A stretch of DNA of 51,292 bases from Heliobacteriaceae bacterium (GTDB lineage: Bacteria > Bacillota > Desulfitobacteriia > Heliobacteriales > Heliobacteriaceae): the NCBI GenBank assembly GCA_028707535.1, contig JAQWAU010000001.1, positions 132,514 to 183,805 on the forward strand. The letters are read 5' to 3'. Below, piece by piece: positions 41,099 through 48,856 of this stretch. The translations under genes were made by a program, and so were the position numbers. Position 1 is the first letter of the stretch, and every line of letters begins with the position of its first letter. Under the pieces are notes generated by a model. It had not been told where the DNA came from. It was given only the letters and a program-made list of their open reading frames with translations, and did not search any database.

Positions 41099-42064
41099 TC
41101 AGTTTCCGTCGCGCAAAAGACCCTTCGCCAAAATCTGGTCCGCCGCCGAATGAGGGTCAATTTCTCTGCCGATCACCCGGTCCAATAAGGCGTCCCACTC
41201 TCCGCTTTTTTCCACCTTTTCTCTAATCAGGTCTTTGATGTGGTGTTCAATGATTTCACTCAACTCGGCCCGCAGCCGGAATTTTCTTTCCTCACTTAAC
41301 TGGCCACTACCTTCTAAGAATTTCCGGTGCGCCATTATACCCTCAACAAGGTCCTCAATCCCCAAGTTGCTCATCGTAACAGTTTTAATCACCGGCGGCC
41401 GCCAGTCCAACCTGGTGAGCCGGGTGTGTTCGGCCAAATCCAACATCGCCCTCACTTCGGTAACCACCCGGTCAGCACCATCTAAGTCGGCCTTATTGAT
41501 CGCAAAAACATCGGCTATCTCCATGATGCCGGCTTTAATCGCTTGAATCGAGTCACCAGCGCCAGGGGTCAAGACCACAACCGTGGTATCGGCTGCCGTC
41601 ATGATTTCCAATTCGGCTTGGCCGACCCCAACCGTCTCCACCAAAATAAAGGTACACCCAAAAGCATCCAGAACCTTAAGCACTTCCTTGGTTGCCCTGG
41701 CTAGGCCACCCAGACTGCCCCGAGTACCCATAGAACGAATAAAAACATCTTTGTCCTGGTAATGATCATTCATGCGAATCCGGTCGCCAAGCAAAGCCCC
41801 ACCAGTAAAAGGACTCGACGGGTCAACGGCAACCACCCCGACTTTTTCTCCCTGCTTGCGCAAAGCGGTGATAACTTTATCGGTCAGACTGGACTTCCCT
41901 GCCCCGGGCGACCCGGTAATTCCCACAATGTAAGCTTTGCCGGTATGGGGATGCAAGGCCTTTAATAAGTCGTATCTTCCCGTTCCGCCATTCTCCACCA
42001 AAGTAATCATTTTCGCCGCTATCCGCCGGTCCCCGGCTAATAAAGCGGGAATCTGTTCGATCAT
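41099..42064 (-). CDS. meaB: MeaB/ArgK-family G-protein chaperone of cobalamin-dependent mutase
   Basis: A 321-residue P-loop GTPase: GITGSPGAGKSSLTDKVI (Walker A), VAVDPSSPFTGGALLGDRIRM, MGTRGSLGGLARATKEV, VETVGVGQAE (switch/DxxG region) and AINKADLDGAD (NKxD). MeaB proteins gate adenosylcobalamin loading and protect methylmalonyl-CoA mutase and relatives. No mutase subunit is seen in the window. It follows cobO by 16 bp, so B12 adenosylation and delivery are likely co-expressed. Confidence 0.94.
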   Translation of the reverse strand: MIEQIPALLAGDRRIAAKMITLVENGGTGRYDLLKALHPHTGKAYIVGITGSPGAGKSSLTDKVITALRKQGEKVGVVAVDPSSPFTGGALLGDRIRMNDHYQDKDVFIRSMGTRGSLGGLARATKEVLKVLDAFGCTFILVETVGVGQAELEIMTAADTTVVVLTPGAGDSIQAIKAGIMEIADVFAINKADLDGADRVVTEVRAMLDLAEHTRLTRLDWRPPVIKTVTMSNLGIEDLVEGIMAHRKFLEGSGQLSEERKFRLRAELSEIIEHHIKDLIREKVEKSGEWDALLDRVIGREIDPHSAADQILAKGLLRDGN

Positions 42065-42080
42065 TTCACCACACCACCTT

Positions 42081-42614
42081 TTAATATTCGATCCCGGCTT
42101 GTGCTACCACCCCCGCTTGCCAGTGATGCTTGCGTTCCTGCATTTCGGTAACCAAATCCGCTACTGCGGCGATTTCAGGATGCAATGTCCTACCAGTCAA
42201 CACTACACTAGTATGTTCCGGTTTTTTTCTGAGAATTGCGATAATTTCTTCGGCATCAATCAACCCAAAATCCACGGCTAGATTAGCTTCGTCCAGCACG
42301 ACTAAATCATATTCACCAGAACTAATGGCAGCCCCGGCTTGGCTTAGACCCGCCCTGGCCGCTTGCCGGTCGGCAGGGCTTAAACCCCCTTTAGCGGTAA
42401 AGGTTGGCAATCCACATTGGACCAACTCTGCCCCTGGTACAGCTTTAATCCCTTGCACCTCACCATAACGGGGGTCACCTTTGAGAAACTGCAGCACCAA
42501 ACACCGCTGCCCATGTCCGGTTGCCCGCAACACCTGCCCCAAAGCTGCTGTCGTTTTGCCTTTACCGTTGCCGGTAAAAACCATAATGACACCCCGCCTT
42601 TTAGTCGCTGGCAT
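42081..42614 (-). CDS. cobO: cob(I)yrinic acid a,c-diamide adenosyltransferase (CobO/BtuR)
   Basis: A 177-residue CobA/CobO/BtuR-type ATP:corrinoid adenosyltransferase. VFTGNGKGKTTAALGQVLRA is the P-loop, QFLKGDPRYGE and DLVVLDEANLAVDFGLID are conserved, and LTGRTLHPEIAAVADLVTEM is the C-terminal signature. It makes the Co-C bond of adenosylcobalamin. The start is either ATG at 42614 or ATG at 42584 (MVFTGNGKGKTT), which is better spaced from a GGGGTG site. No cobalamin riboswitch was seen upstream. Confidence 0.95.
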   Translation of the reverse strand: MPATKRRGVIMVFTGNGKGKTTAALGQVLRATGHGQRCLVLQFLKGDPRYGEVQGIKAVPGAELVQCGLPTFTAKGGLSPADRQAARAGLSQAGAAISSGEYDLVVLDEANLAVDFGLIDAEEIIAILRKKPEHTSVVLTGRTLHPEIAAVADLVTEMQERKHHWQAGVVAQAGIEY

Positions 42615-42644
42615 CTCTCTGATTGATTACCCCTCCTTCCCTAA

Positions 42645-42673
42645 TACATATCATAAATCCCCTCCGGCAACAA
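42645..42673 (-). promoter_or_regulatory. candidate promoter for cobO-meaB
   Basis: Minus strand: TTGTTG (42673-42668), 17 bp, TATGTA (42650-42645), followed by GGAGGGG about 20 bases before the ATG at 42614. Both boxes are only partial matches. Confidence 0.35.
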
Positions 42674-42684
42674 GCAGCAACTCC

Positions 42685-43644
42685 CTATTTCCGGGTTAGA
42701 AACACCTGGCCGAAGTAACGCACCGATTGCCCACGGTTGGAACCGTAAACCACAGCGGCGCCACCGGCTTTGAGCTCGGAATCCAAAATATTTCGGCGAT
42801 GACCCGGACTATTCAGCCAGTTGAAATGCGCATCGATTGGGTTCACCTGCCCCATGGCCAAGTTCTCCGCCGCCAGCACAAATGAAATCCCGGATCGGTA
42901 CACCCGGTCGGCAAAACTACCGGTTGTTGGGGAACGATGCGAAAAAAATCCATTCGTGGCCATATCTTGGCAATGTTTCCTGGCTAACTCAGCAGCCATA
43001 GCGTCCGGTGTCAATAGTGGCAAGCTGTTTTGTCGCCGGGAAGCATTGACTAAATCGAGCATCTGTCTAGTCATTGCCCGGGTAATTTGCGGATCAACGG
43101 CCACAGCTGAAACCGGACTCTCGCAAGAACGAACCCCGGGCGAATTTACCTGGTATTGGTAATAGCCTCCCTGGACCAGCATTTCCAGATTCAGAAGCAA
43201 GATCCCGGCTACCCGGCCTCCCTGGTAAGCATCCAGGTAGAAAATGACCGCCTCGTTCCCGGTGATTATCAATGGTCTTTCCCGGCGATCACGGTTCCCC
43301 AATTGGAAGCCATATTCTACGCCATTAAGGTGAGCAGTCACCCGTTTGCTCCCAACAATCCGGTAATGTGCGGGAAACGGCTGGCCAATCGTCACCCCAC
43401 CCGCCGAAACCGCCGGATTCGTGGAAAAAACCGCCTGGACCCGTTCACCCCGTAAAGCAACCATCAGCAAGCAATCCGGTCGCTGGTTGTAAATCCACCA
43501 CTCCAGGCCAAAATCTCCCGGCTCGATCCGTTTAGGCATCCCCGCCAGGGCGGTTACCATTTCCCCCGTATCGCCAAGGTAGACCCCCATTTTTACGGAT
43601 ACCGCGTTATCTTCCGCCCACCCTACCGTCCGGTCAGAAAACAT
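42685..43644 (-). CDS. secreted CAP/SCP-domain protein with CAP-associated N-terminal domain (start abnormal)
   Basis: From the first canonical ATG (43644) the protein has 319 residues: a CAP-associated domain of the YkwD-neighbour type (~1-150) and a C-terminal CAP domain (~185-317) with LVNASRRQNSLPLLTPDAMAAELARKHCQDMA (in part), FFSHRSPTTGSFADRVYRSG, AAENLAMG and WLNSPGHRRNILD. CAP domains of bacteria are secreted and of unknown function, often in spores or cell walls. The same frame continues upstream without stop to 43701 as SRRFILIFLAAIFGCFGG, a signal peptide with a lipobox-like IFGC, but no ATG, GTG or TTG begins it: the codon at ideal distance from AAGGAGGGGG is GTC (43701-43699). 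The functional product probably includes this stretch. Confidence 0.85.
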   Translation of the reverse strand: MFSDRTVGWAEDNAVSVKMGVYLGDTGEMVTALAGMPKRIEPGDFGLEWWIYNQRPDCLLMVALRGERVQAVFSTNPAVSAGGVTIGQPFPAHYRIVGSKRVTAHLNGVEYGFQLGNRDRRERPLIITGNEAVIFYLDAYQGGRVAGILLLNLEMLVQGGYYQYQVNSPGVRSCESPVSAVAVDPQITRAMTRQMLDLVNASRRQNSLPLLTPDAMAAELARKHCQDMATNGFFSHRSPTTGSFADRVYRSGISFVLAAENLAMGQVNPIDAHFNWLNSPGHRRNILDSELKAGGAAVVYGSNRGQSVRYFGQVFLTRK

Positions 43645-43679
43645 CCCGCCAAAACAGCCAAAAATCGCCGCTAGAAAAA

Positions 43680-44528
43680 TCAGAATAAACCGCCGGCTGA
43701 CGTTTTTCCCCCTCCTTCCACTATGGTCAGGGAAACATTATGGGGTTGTTGAGGCTGATCTTTTTTAACAAAACTGTAAATGCCTACCGTAATTAAAGCG
43801 GCGCTAAAAAAAATTGCCAAGCCCAAGGCCAACATTTTTGCCCACCATTTCCACCCTGGTCCCGCCGGGGAAATACGTTCCCGCACCACCCGGGCTTCTG
43901 CCGGCAGCCCTTTCATCGTATCCTTTTCGACCAGCGCCGGTTTTTCCGGCGCCCTCACCCTCATGGTGGCGACTTCCCGCGTCACCGCTACAGGCGGCAA
44001 TTCTACCGAAACCGGAGAACCTGACCTTTGTTCCCCAGGCAACGCCTGCCCTAATAACCGGACCAACCGCCAATCATCAGTCTCCACCATCGTACCATTA
44101 ACCCAACGGAAAATTGCGTTTTTCCCGTTCACCGGGTCGCTCACCCAAGCCACTTGCCAAGGTTGGGCAAAATACTGTTGTTGATTAATCAGGTCCTGTC
44201 CGGAAAAAAACACCCCGCTACCCGGATGACTATGTACCCAACCAACAACCTGCCGCCCCGGAACCAAACTCCGCATCCGGTCCCATTCCTCCCAAGTTGC
44301 CGGTGTAAAGATCAGGCTGGTCGGCACCGGCTCGGCATAACTCGCCGGCAAAAAAGCCTCGATCCGAACCAACGCTCCTAAGCGGTCCTGTTTTTCTTGA
44401 AATAAAACGTCACCCAACAATATCCCCCCGGCAACCCCTGCCGAACGGGCAAAAGTGTCCGCCACTTCCCGGGCGACTGTTTCGACAATTTCGATCCGTA
44501 AGCGTTCAATCTGAATAGGACTTGCCAC
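43680..44528 (-). CDS. JAB/MPN (JAMM) metalloprotease-like protein with C-terminal membrane anchor
   Basis: A 282-residue protein. The N-terminal ~155 residues form an MPN/JAB domain with the full metal motif VVGWVHSHPGSGVFFSGQD (H-x-H-P-x8-D), and GGILLGDVLF gives the upstream strand region. A linker rich in Pro and Val follows, then a transmembrane helix (AKMLALGLAIFFSAALITVGIYSF, about 232-255) and a short outer tail. JAMM enzymes cut isopeptide or peptide bonds; the bacterial substrates are mostly unknown. Start GTG at 44528. Its stop lies within the coding region of the CAP protein's signal peptide, suggesting coupling. It has a good extended -10 promoter. Confidence 0.85.
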   Translation of the reverse strand: MASPIQIERLRIEIVETVAREVADTFARSAGVAGGILLGDVLFQEKQDRLGALVRIEAFLPASYAEPVPTSLIFTPATWEEWDRMRSLVPGRQVVGWVHSHPGSGVFFSGQDLINQQQYFAQPWQVAWVSDPVNGKNAIFRWVNGTMVETDDWRLVRLLGQALPGEQRSGSPVSVELPPVAVTREVATMRVRAPEKPALVEKDTMKGLPAEARVVRERISPAGPGWKWWAKMLALGLAIFFSAALITVGIYSFVKKDQPQQPHNVSLTIVEGGGKTSAGGLF

Positions 44529-44570
44529 CCATGTCCAACCCCTTCCTTCAGGGTATCGACTAGCTTAATA

Positions 44571-44579
44571 ATTATACCA
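44571..44579 (-). promoter_or_regulatory. extended -10 promoter for the JAMM-CAP pair
   Basis: Minus strand reads TGGTATAAT (44579-44571), a perfect TATAAT with TGn; no clear -35. It lies between the LysM-GH18 terminator and the JAMM start, so the JAMM-CAP genes are a separate unit. Confidence 0.6.
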
Positions 44580-44599
44580 TATTTACCGGCAACCGATCG

Positions 44600-44628
44600 A
44601 AAAAGCGAAGAGCCGGTCACTCTTCGCT
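44600..44628 (-). terminator. intrinsic terminator after the LysM-GH18 gene
   Basis: AGCGAAGAG pairs perfectly with CTCTTCGCT (9 bp) around TGACCGG, followed by TTTT on the minus strand, right after the stop. Confidence 0.8.
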
Positions 44629-44634
44629 ATCGAC

Positions 44635-45777
44635 TTACACCCGTTTAACCACGTTAAACATGTTGCGTACCAATTCCAGGTTCTGGGGAAAACGATAATT
44701 CATTAACCACCAGCTGACTCCCCGCAACCGTAACTCCTGGGCAATCAGATACCTGGCCTGAAAACTCCGGACATCCTCAAACCATACTTCGTGGCGCCTC
44801 CCCCCGGCATCCCGGTAACGGTACCAAGGGCTTTGGGAAACTACCTGGAAATTGATGGCCGAATAGTGTGTGAGCGCATTGTTTTGCGCATTCAAAGCAG
44901 GGCGGGTAGTCGCTCTTGCCTCAGGAGTATGCGGCAAAGGCCAGTCATACCCGTAAAGGTTCATCCCCATCATAATTTTATTTGCCGGAACCAAAGAAAC
45001 GGCATATTCTAGAACCCGCCGCACCAAGTTAGCCGGGGCCACCGCCTGAGGCGGGCCCCCGACCCAACCCCACTCGTAAGTCATAATCACCATAAAATCA
45101 GCGATGTTTCCCAAGGTCGCATAATCATGCGCCCCCGTCCAGGGCCGTTCCGGAGCGTCTTCCCACTTCGGCGCCACCGCCACGGAAAGAAAATAACGGG
45201 GACGCAAGGCGGCAGCCATTTCCCGGACAAATGTGTTGTATAAAGCCCGGTCTGCCGGAAAAAGGTTTTCCCAGTCCAGGTTTACGCCGGCAAAACCGCC
45301 GGTCTCCACCAATGTGCGGATATTGCGCACCACTTGGCTGCGCAAAGCCGGGTTTACCAGGATGGTATGGGCCAATTCACTATTAAATGTTTCACCCCGG
45401 AAATTTGTAATCACGGCAACAGGAGCCACCCGGTTCCGGTAAGCCGCCTCAACTGCCCGGGTAGCATCCAGCATCGCCAAACTTCCATCCGGCTGCACCG
45501 GATAATGAAAAACACCCAGGTAAGTAAGATATGGCCCTAAAGCAGTAATATCCGTATTTATGCGGGCCTGGTCCGGGGGAAGGATGTAATAGCCAAATAC
45601 CTCTAAATTGGTCCGGGTTCTCTCCGGCCCGGCCGTCGGAATCACCAAAGCCAGCCCCGGCACCAACCGGTTAGGGTTAGGCAACCCATTGGCCATAACA
45701 ATTCCGGCCACCGAAACTCCAAACCGCCGGGCGATTAACCATAAAGTATCTCCCGGCTGCACCACATATATCACCAT
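44635..45777 (-). CDS. LysM-GH18 glycoside hydrolase (SleL/YaaH-type cortex-lytic)
   Basis: A 380-residue protein with one N-terminal LysM (YVVQPGDTLWLIARRFGVSV, ~4-48) and a GH18 barrel (~58-375). The catalytic strand GFAGVNLDWENL holds the glutamate acid/base of the DxxDxDxE-type motif, and VIMTYEWGWVGGPP, MMGMNLYGYDW and the closing GVSWWLMNYRFPQN match SleL-type N-acetylglucosaminidases that break down spore cortex. No signal peptide, again as in spore enzymes. ATG at 45777 has AGGAGGACC upstream. Single-gene unit with its own terminator. Confidence 0.9.
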   Translation of the reverse strand: MVIYVVQPGDTLWLIARRFGVSVAGIVMANGLPNPNRLVPGLALVIPTAGPERTRTNLEVFGYYILPPDQARINTDITALGPYLTYLGVFHYPVQPDGSLAMLDATRAVEAAYRNRVAPVAVITNFRGETFNSELAHTILVNPALRSQVVRNIRTLVETGGFAGVNLDWENLFPADRALYNTFVREMAAALRPRYFLSVAVAPKWEDAPERPWTGAHDYATLGNIADFMVIMTYEWGWVGGPPQAVAPANLVRRVLEYAVSLVPANKIMMGMNLYGYDWPLPHTPEARATTRPALNAQNNALTHYSAINFQVVSQSPWYRYRDAGGRRHEVWFEDVRSFQARYLIAQELRLRGVSWWLMNYRFPQNLELVRNMFNVVKRV

Positions 45778-45807
45778 TTTGGGGTCCTCCTCCGCAGTTT
45801 ATGGTTT

Positions 45808-45815
45808 ATTATATG
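45808..45815 (-). promoter_or_regulatory. possible sporulation-type -10 element for the LysM-GH18 gene
   Basis: The minus strand reads CATATAAT about 30 bases before the start. It fits both a sigma-A TATAAT and the CATAnnnT -10 of sigma-E/sigma-K; no convincing -35 of either kind is seen. A spore-cortex-type product makes the second reading plausible. Confidence 0.4.
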
Positions 45816-45848
45816 AACCGCCCTGCGAAAGAGAGTACAAAAAACCGG

Positions 45849-47123
45849 TTAGGTCATCAATAAGTGGGGAAGAAAAGTGGTCAAGGCCGGAAGCAAGGTG
45901 ATTAATAATAACACCACCAGACCGATCATAAACGGCACGATAATCGTCCGGCTTAACCCTTCCAGGGATACGCCGGATATCCCGCATACGGAAAACAATA
46001 CCGCTCCCACCGGGGGTGTAATTAAACCCAGTACCAAGTTAAATACAATCACCGCACCCAGGTGAACCGGGTCTATCCCAAGTTGAAGGGCAAGCGGGGC
46101 CAATATCGGGGTGACAATAGTCAATGCCGGTGCCGTTTCCAACGGAATACCGATTAAGATCAAAGCAACGTTTACCAACAAAAGGGTTACCATCGGTTCT
46201 GCAGAAACCTGCACCAAGGTATTGAGCAAGGTTTGGGGGATCTGCTCCACCGCCACCACCCAGGCAAAAGATTCGGAAAGCCCTAACAGCAGCATAACCA
46301 TTGCCGTCTCCAACCCGGCTTTCAGGCAAACAGCCGGTAAGCGGCGCCATTTTATCTCCCGGTAAAAAACCGTACCGACGACAAAAGCATACACCACCGC
46401 AATCCCGGCAGCCTCGGTAGGGGTGAAGATCCCGCCTAAAATCCCACCCAAAATAACTACCGGCAGCAATAAAGCCGGCAGACTACGCCAAGATGCCCGC
46501 ACCACTTCCCGCCAATCGGCCCTGGATTCCCGGGGATATTTACGGTGACGGGCCAGCACCACCATGTAAGCCATCAACCCCAGCCCCAATAACAGCCCCG
46601 GGACGATTCCCGCCAGGAACAAAGCCCCAATGGAAACGTTTGCCATCACCCCGTAAATGATAAACGGGATGCTTGGGGGAATGACCGGGCCCATACAAGA
46701 AGCGGTAGCGGTAACCGCAGCAGCAATGTCTTCATCATACCCCGCTTCTTTCATCGCCGGAATCATCACGGCACCAATGGCCACAACCGTCGCCACCGCC
46801 GAACCGGAAATCGCCGCAAAAACCGCACAAGCCAGAATGGTGGCCAAACCCAGTCCCCCGCTAATTTGCCCAACCAGCAACCGGGCCCAGCGGATCAAAT
46901 CCCTGGTAATCCCGCTTTCATTCATCAAGGCTCCGGCCAACATAAACAGAGGAATCGCCAAAAGGGGAAAGGAAGCCATTCCGGCAAATGTGGTCTGCAC
47001 CAACAGGGTAAAGGAGAGGTTTTCCGTTAAAGCCAGATAAGCCAAGGCTGAACCACCTAAGGCTAAGGCAATCGGAATCCCACAAACCAGTAAAATAAGG
47101 AAAGCAAGCAAAAACACTACCAA
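45849..47123 (-). CDS. TRAP transporter large permease subunit (DctM-like)
   Basis: A 424-residue polytopic protein, the transport-forming subunit of a tripartite ATP-independent periplasmic-type transporter. Signature regions include SFPLLAIPLFMLAGALMNESGIT, SCMGPVIPPSIPFIIYGVM, GGIFTPTEAAGIAVVYAFVVG and NLVLGLITPPVGAVLF. It uses a sodium or proton gradient to import organic acids delivered by DctP. The start is TTG at 47123, with GAGGT seven bases upstream. Third gene of a dctP-dctQ-dctM operon. Confidence 0.95.
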   Translation of the reverse strand: MVVFLLAFLILLVCGIPIALALGGSALAYLALTENLSFTLLVQTTFAGMASFPLLAIPLFMLAGALMNESGITRDLIRWARLLVGQISGGLGLATILACAVFAAISGSAVATVVAIGAVMIPAMKEAGYDEDIAAAVTATASCMGPVIPPSIPFIIYGVMANVSIGALFLAGIVPGLLLGLGLMAYMVVLARHRKYPRESRADWREVVRASWRSLPALLLPVVILGGILGGIFTPTEAAGIAVVYAFVVGTVFYREIKWRRLPAVCLKAGLETAMVMLLLGLSESFAWVVAVEQIPQTLLNTLVQVSAEPMVTLLLVNVALILIGIPLETAPALTIVTPILAPLALQLGIDPVHLGAVIVFNLVLGLITPPVGAVLFSVCGISGVSLEGLSRTIIVPFMIGLVVLLLITLLPALTTFLPHLLMT

Positions 47124-47128
47124 GGGGT

Positions 47129-47647
47129 CTACCTCTTCTCATCCGGCAAAGACTGCTTTTCATTACCAAGAAAGAGACCCAAAACCTGTTCGATAGAAAC
47201 CAACAGCATCAAAAAGGCGCCAAGGGGTACCGCAAAATAAGGGATCGCCATGGAAATTCCCATTGCCGCCGAGGTTTGGGAAACATTGGCCAGCGTCTGT
47301 TTGCACCCATAAATGACTAACACACTTAAAATAGCCATACTAAGGAGTAAGCCGAAGGCCTGTACCAGCCGGCCGGCTTTCCTTGGCAACTGATCCAAAA
47401 AAAACGTCATGCCGATTTGATAACCCCGGGGCAAACCCACCGCCGCTCCCAACATAGAAACCCATACTAAGGTAAAGGTCGCCAATTCACCTGACCAAGC
47501 CGGCATCACCCCAAGCACATGCCGGCCGAAGACCTCATAAGGGATGACTACGGCGATTACCACCATCCCGGCAACCACCAACCAGCCACTCAGTTGCAGG
47601 AGCCTTTGGTTGATCTGACCCAAAAGACGATACAGCCTCACCGCCAT
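47129..47647 (-). CDS. TRAP transporter small permease subunit (DctQ-like)
   Basis: A 172-residue membrane protein with four hydrophobic segments and the DctQ motif WSGELATFTLVWVSMLGAAVGLPRGYQIGM (in part). It stabilises the large permease. Its ATG abuts the dctP stop (TAA-ATG) and its stop lies five bases before dctM. Confidence 0.94.
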   Translation of the reverse strand: MAVRLYRLLGQINQRLLQLSGWLVVAGMVVIAVVIPYEVFGRHVLGVMPAWSGELATFTLVWVSMLGAAVGLPRGYQIGMTFFLDQLPRKAGRLVQAFGLLLSMAILSVLVIYGCKQTLANVSQTSAAMGISMAIPYFAVPLGAFLMLLVSIEQVLGLFLGNEKQSLPDEKR

Positions 47648-48673
47648 TTACTTGGTTTCTAAAATGGCATTGATCTTGTCTTTCCCAAACTCTTGAGCAA
47701 ATTCGGTATAGGCTGGTTGCATCGCTCTTTGCCAGGCAGCCTTATCGATCTCCCTGGTGATCTGCATTCCTTTTTCCGTAAGTTCGGCCAAGACCTTCTG
47801 TTCATTGTCCCGGCCCAAATTACGTTGGTAAGGGGCCACCTCACGGGCTGTTTTTAGAAATAAATCCTGGTCTTCTTTAGATAAATCATTCCATTTTTTC
47901 AAACTCATGATAATTGGCGCCGGTGAGTATACATGCTGGGTTAAGCTGAGATATTTCTGCACCTCGTATAACTTACTGGTGGTAACAATTACTAACGGGT
48001 TTTCCTGGCCGTCGAAAGCCCCTTGTTGTAAGGCCCCGTAAACTTCTCCCCAGGCCATCGGTGCGGGGTTTGCCCCTACCGCTTTCCAGGCCGCCAGATG
48101 GACCTTGTTTTCCATGGTGCGAATCTTCAGACCCCGAACATCTTCCGGAACCACCACCGGCCGTTTAGCGTTCGTTAGATTCCGGAAACCATTTTCCCAA
48201 AACGCCAACCCTTTAAGATTAGCCTTTTCCAAATCCGTAAGCAGCTGTTGTCCCACCGGACCGTCGAGTACCTTGTCTACATGGTTATAATCCCGGAACA
48301 AAAACGGGAAATCCACGACCATCATGGAAGGACTAAACCCCCCTAGCGGGCCCGTAGAACCGGCATATAAGTCAATCGTCCCTTGCTGTAAGGCTTCTAA
48401 TAGTTCCCGCTCGCCCTTGCCCAACTGGCCATCAGGATAAATGATCACTTGGATGCGTCCGCCGGTGCGCTCTTTAATTAAGTCGGCAAACCGCTGTGCT
48501 CCTTGATTATAAATGTGATTGGCCGAGGTCATTGTGGCCAGCTTCAAGTTAATGGCGCCCTTTTGCTCCGGTGTCTGCCCCTGTTGGGTACCACTCCCAC
48601 AGCCTGCCGCTAAAAAAAGGATCAGGCCGGAGAGCAAAACCCCGATTACGGTCAAAAATCCTTTACGCCTCAT
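47648..48673 (-). CDS. TRAP transporter solute-binding lipoprotein (DctP-like)
   Basis: A 341-residue extracytoplasmic binding protein. The signal peptide MRRKGFLTVIGVLLSGLILF ends in a lipobox (LAAGC, Cys25), as expected for a Gram-positive lipoprotein. The fold is the DctP type: LATMTSANHIYNQGAQRFAD, VIIYPDGQLGKGERELLEALQQG, and VRGLKIRTMENKVHLAAWKAVGA, where the arginine of RxMxN binds the ligand carboxylate. The substrate is an organic acid of unknown identity. AAAGGAG precedes the ATG. First gene of the operon, divergent from panB. Confidence 0.95.
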   Translation of the reverse strand: MRRKGFLTVIGVLLSGLILFLAAGCGSGTQQGQTPEQKGAINLKLATMTSANHIYNQGAQRFADLIKERTGGRIQVIIYPDGQLGKGERELLEALQQGTIDLYAGSTGPLGGFSPSMMVVDFPFLFRDYNHVDKVLDGPVGQQLLTDLEKANLKGLAFWENGFRNLTNAKRPVVVPEDVRGLKIRTMENKVHLAAWKAVGANPAPMAWGEVYGALQQGAFDGQENPLVIVTTSKLYEVQKYLSLTQHVYSPAPIIMSLKKWNDLSKEDQDLFLKTAREVAPYQRNLGRDNEQKVLAELTEKGMQITREIDKAAWQRAMQPAYTEFAQEFGKDKINAILETK

Positions 48674-48856
48674 TGCTCCAATCTCCTTTCCATATTGTCA
48701 CCCGTAAACTCAATTTGGTAATTATTTCACCACTGTTCAAGCAATTCCTGCAGAACTCTTAAATATCGTACCCCATTATTCGGGGGATGATAGCAGGAGA
48801 ACATCAAATACCGTCGAATTCCTTGTCTATTGTACTAGTTTTGAGGAGGGCTCCAA
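48674..48856. other. divergent intergenic region between dctP and panB
   Basis: About 180 AT-rich bases carry the promoters of dctPQM (minus) and panBE (plus). The panB ribosome-binding site is TTGAGGAGGG. I see no convincing -35/-10 pair on either strand and no riboswitch-like motif; a small CCCCC...GGGG hairpin (CCCATTATTCGGGGG) lies near 48771-48786. Confidence 0.5.

Noticed and set aside
42615-42684. cobalamin riboswitch upstream of cobO
   Set aside because: The gap is only 70 bases and I see no B12-box-like sequence; there is room only for a promoter.
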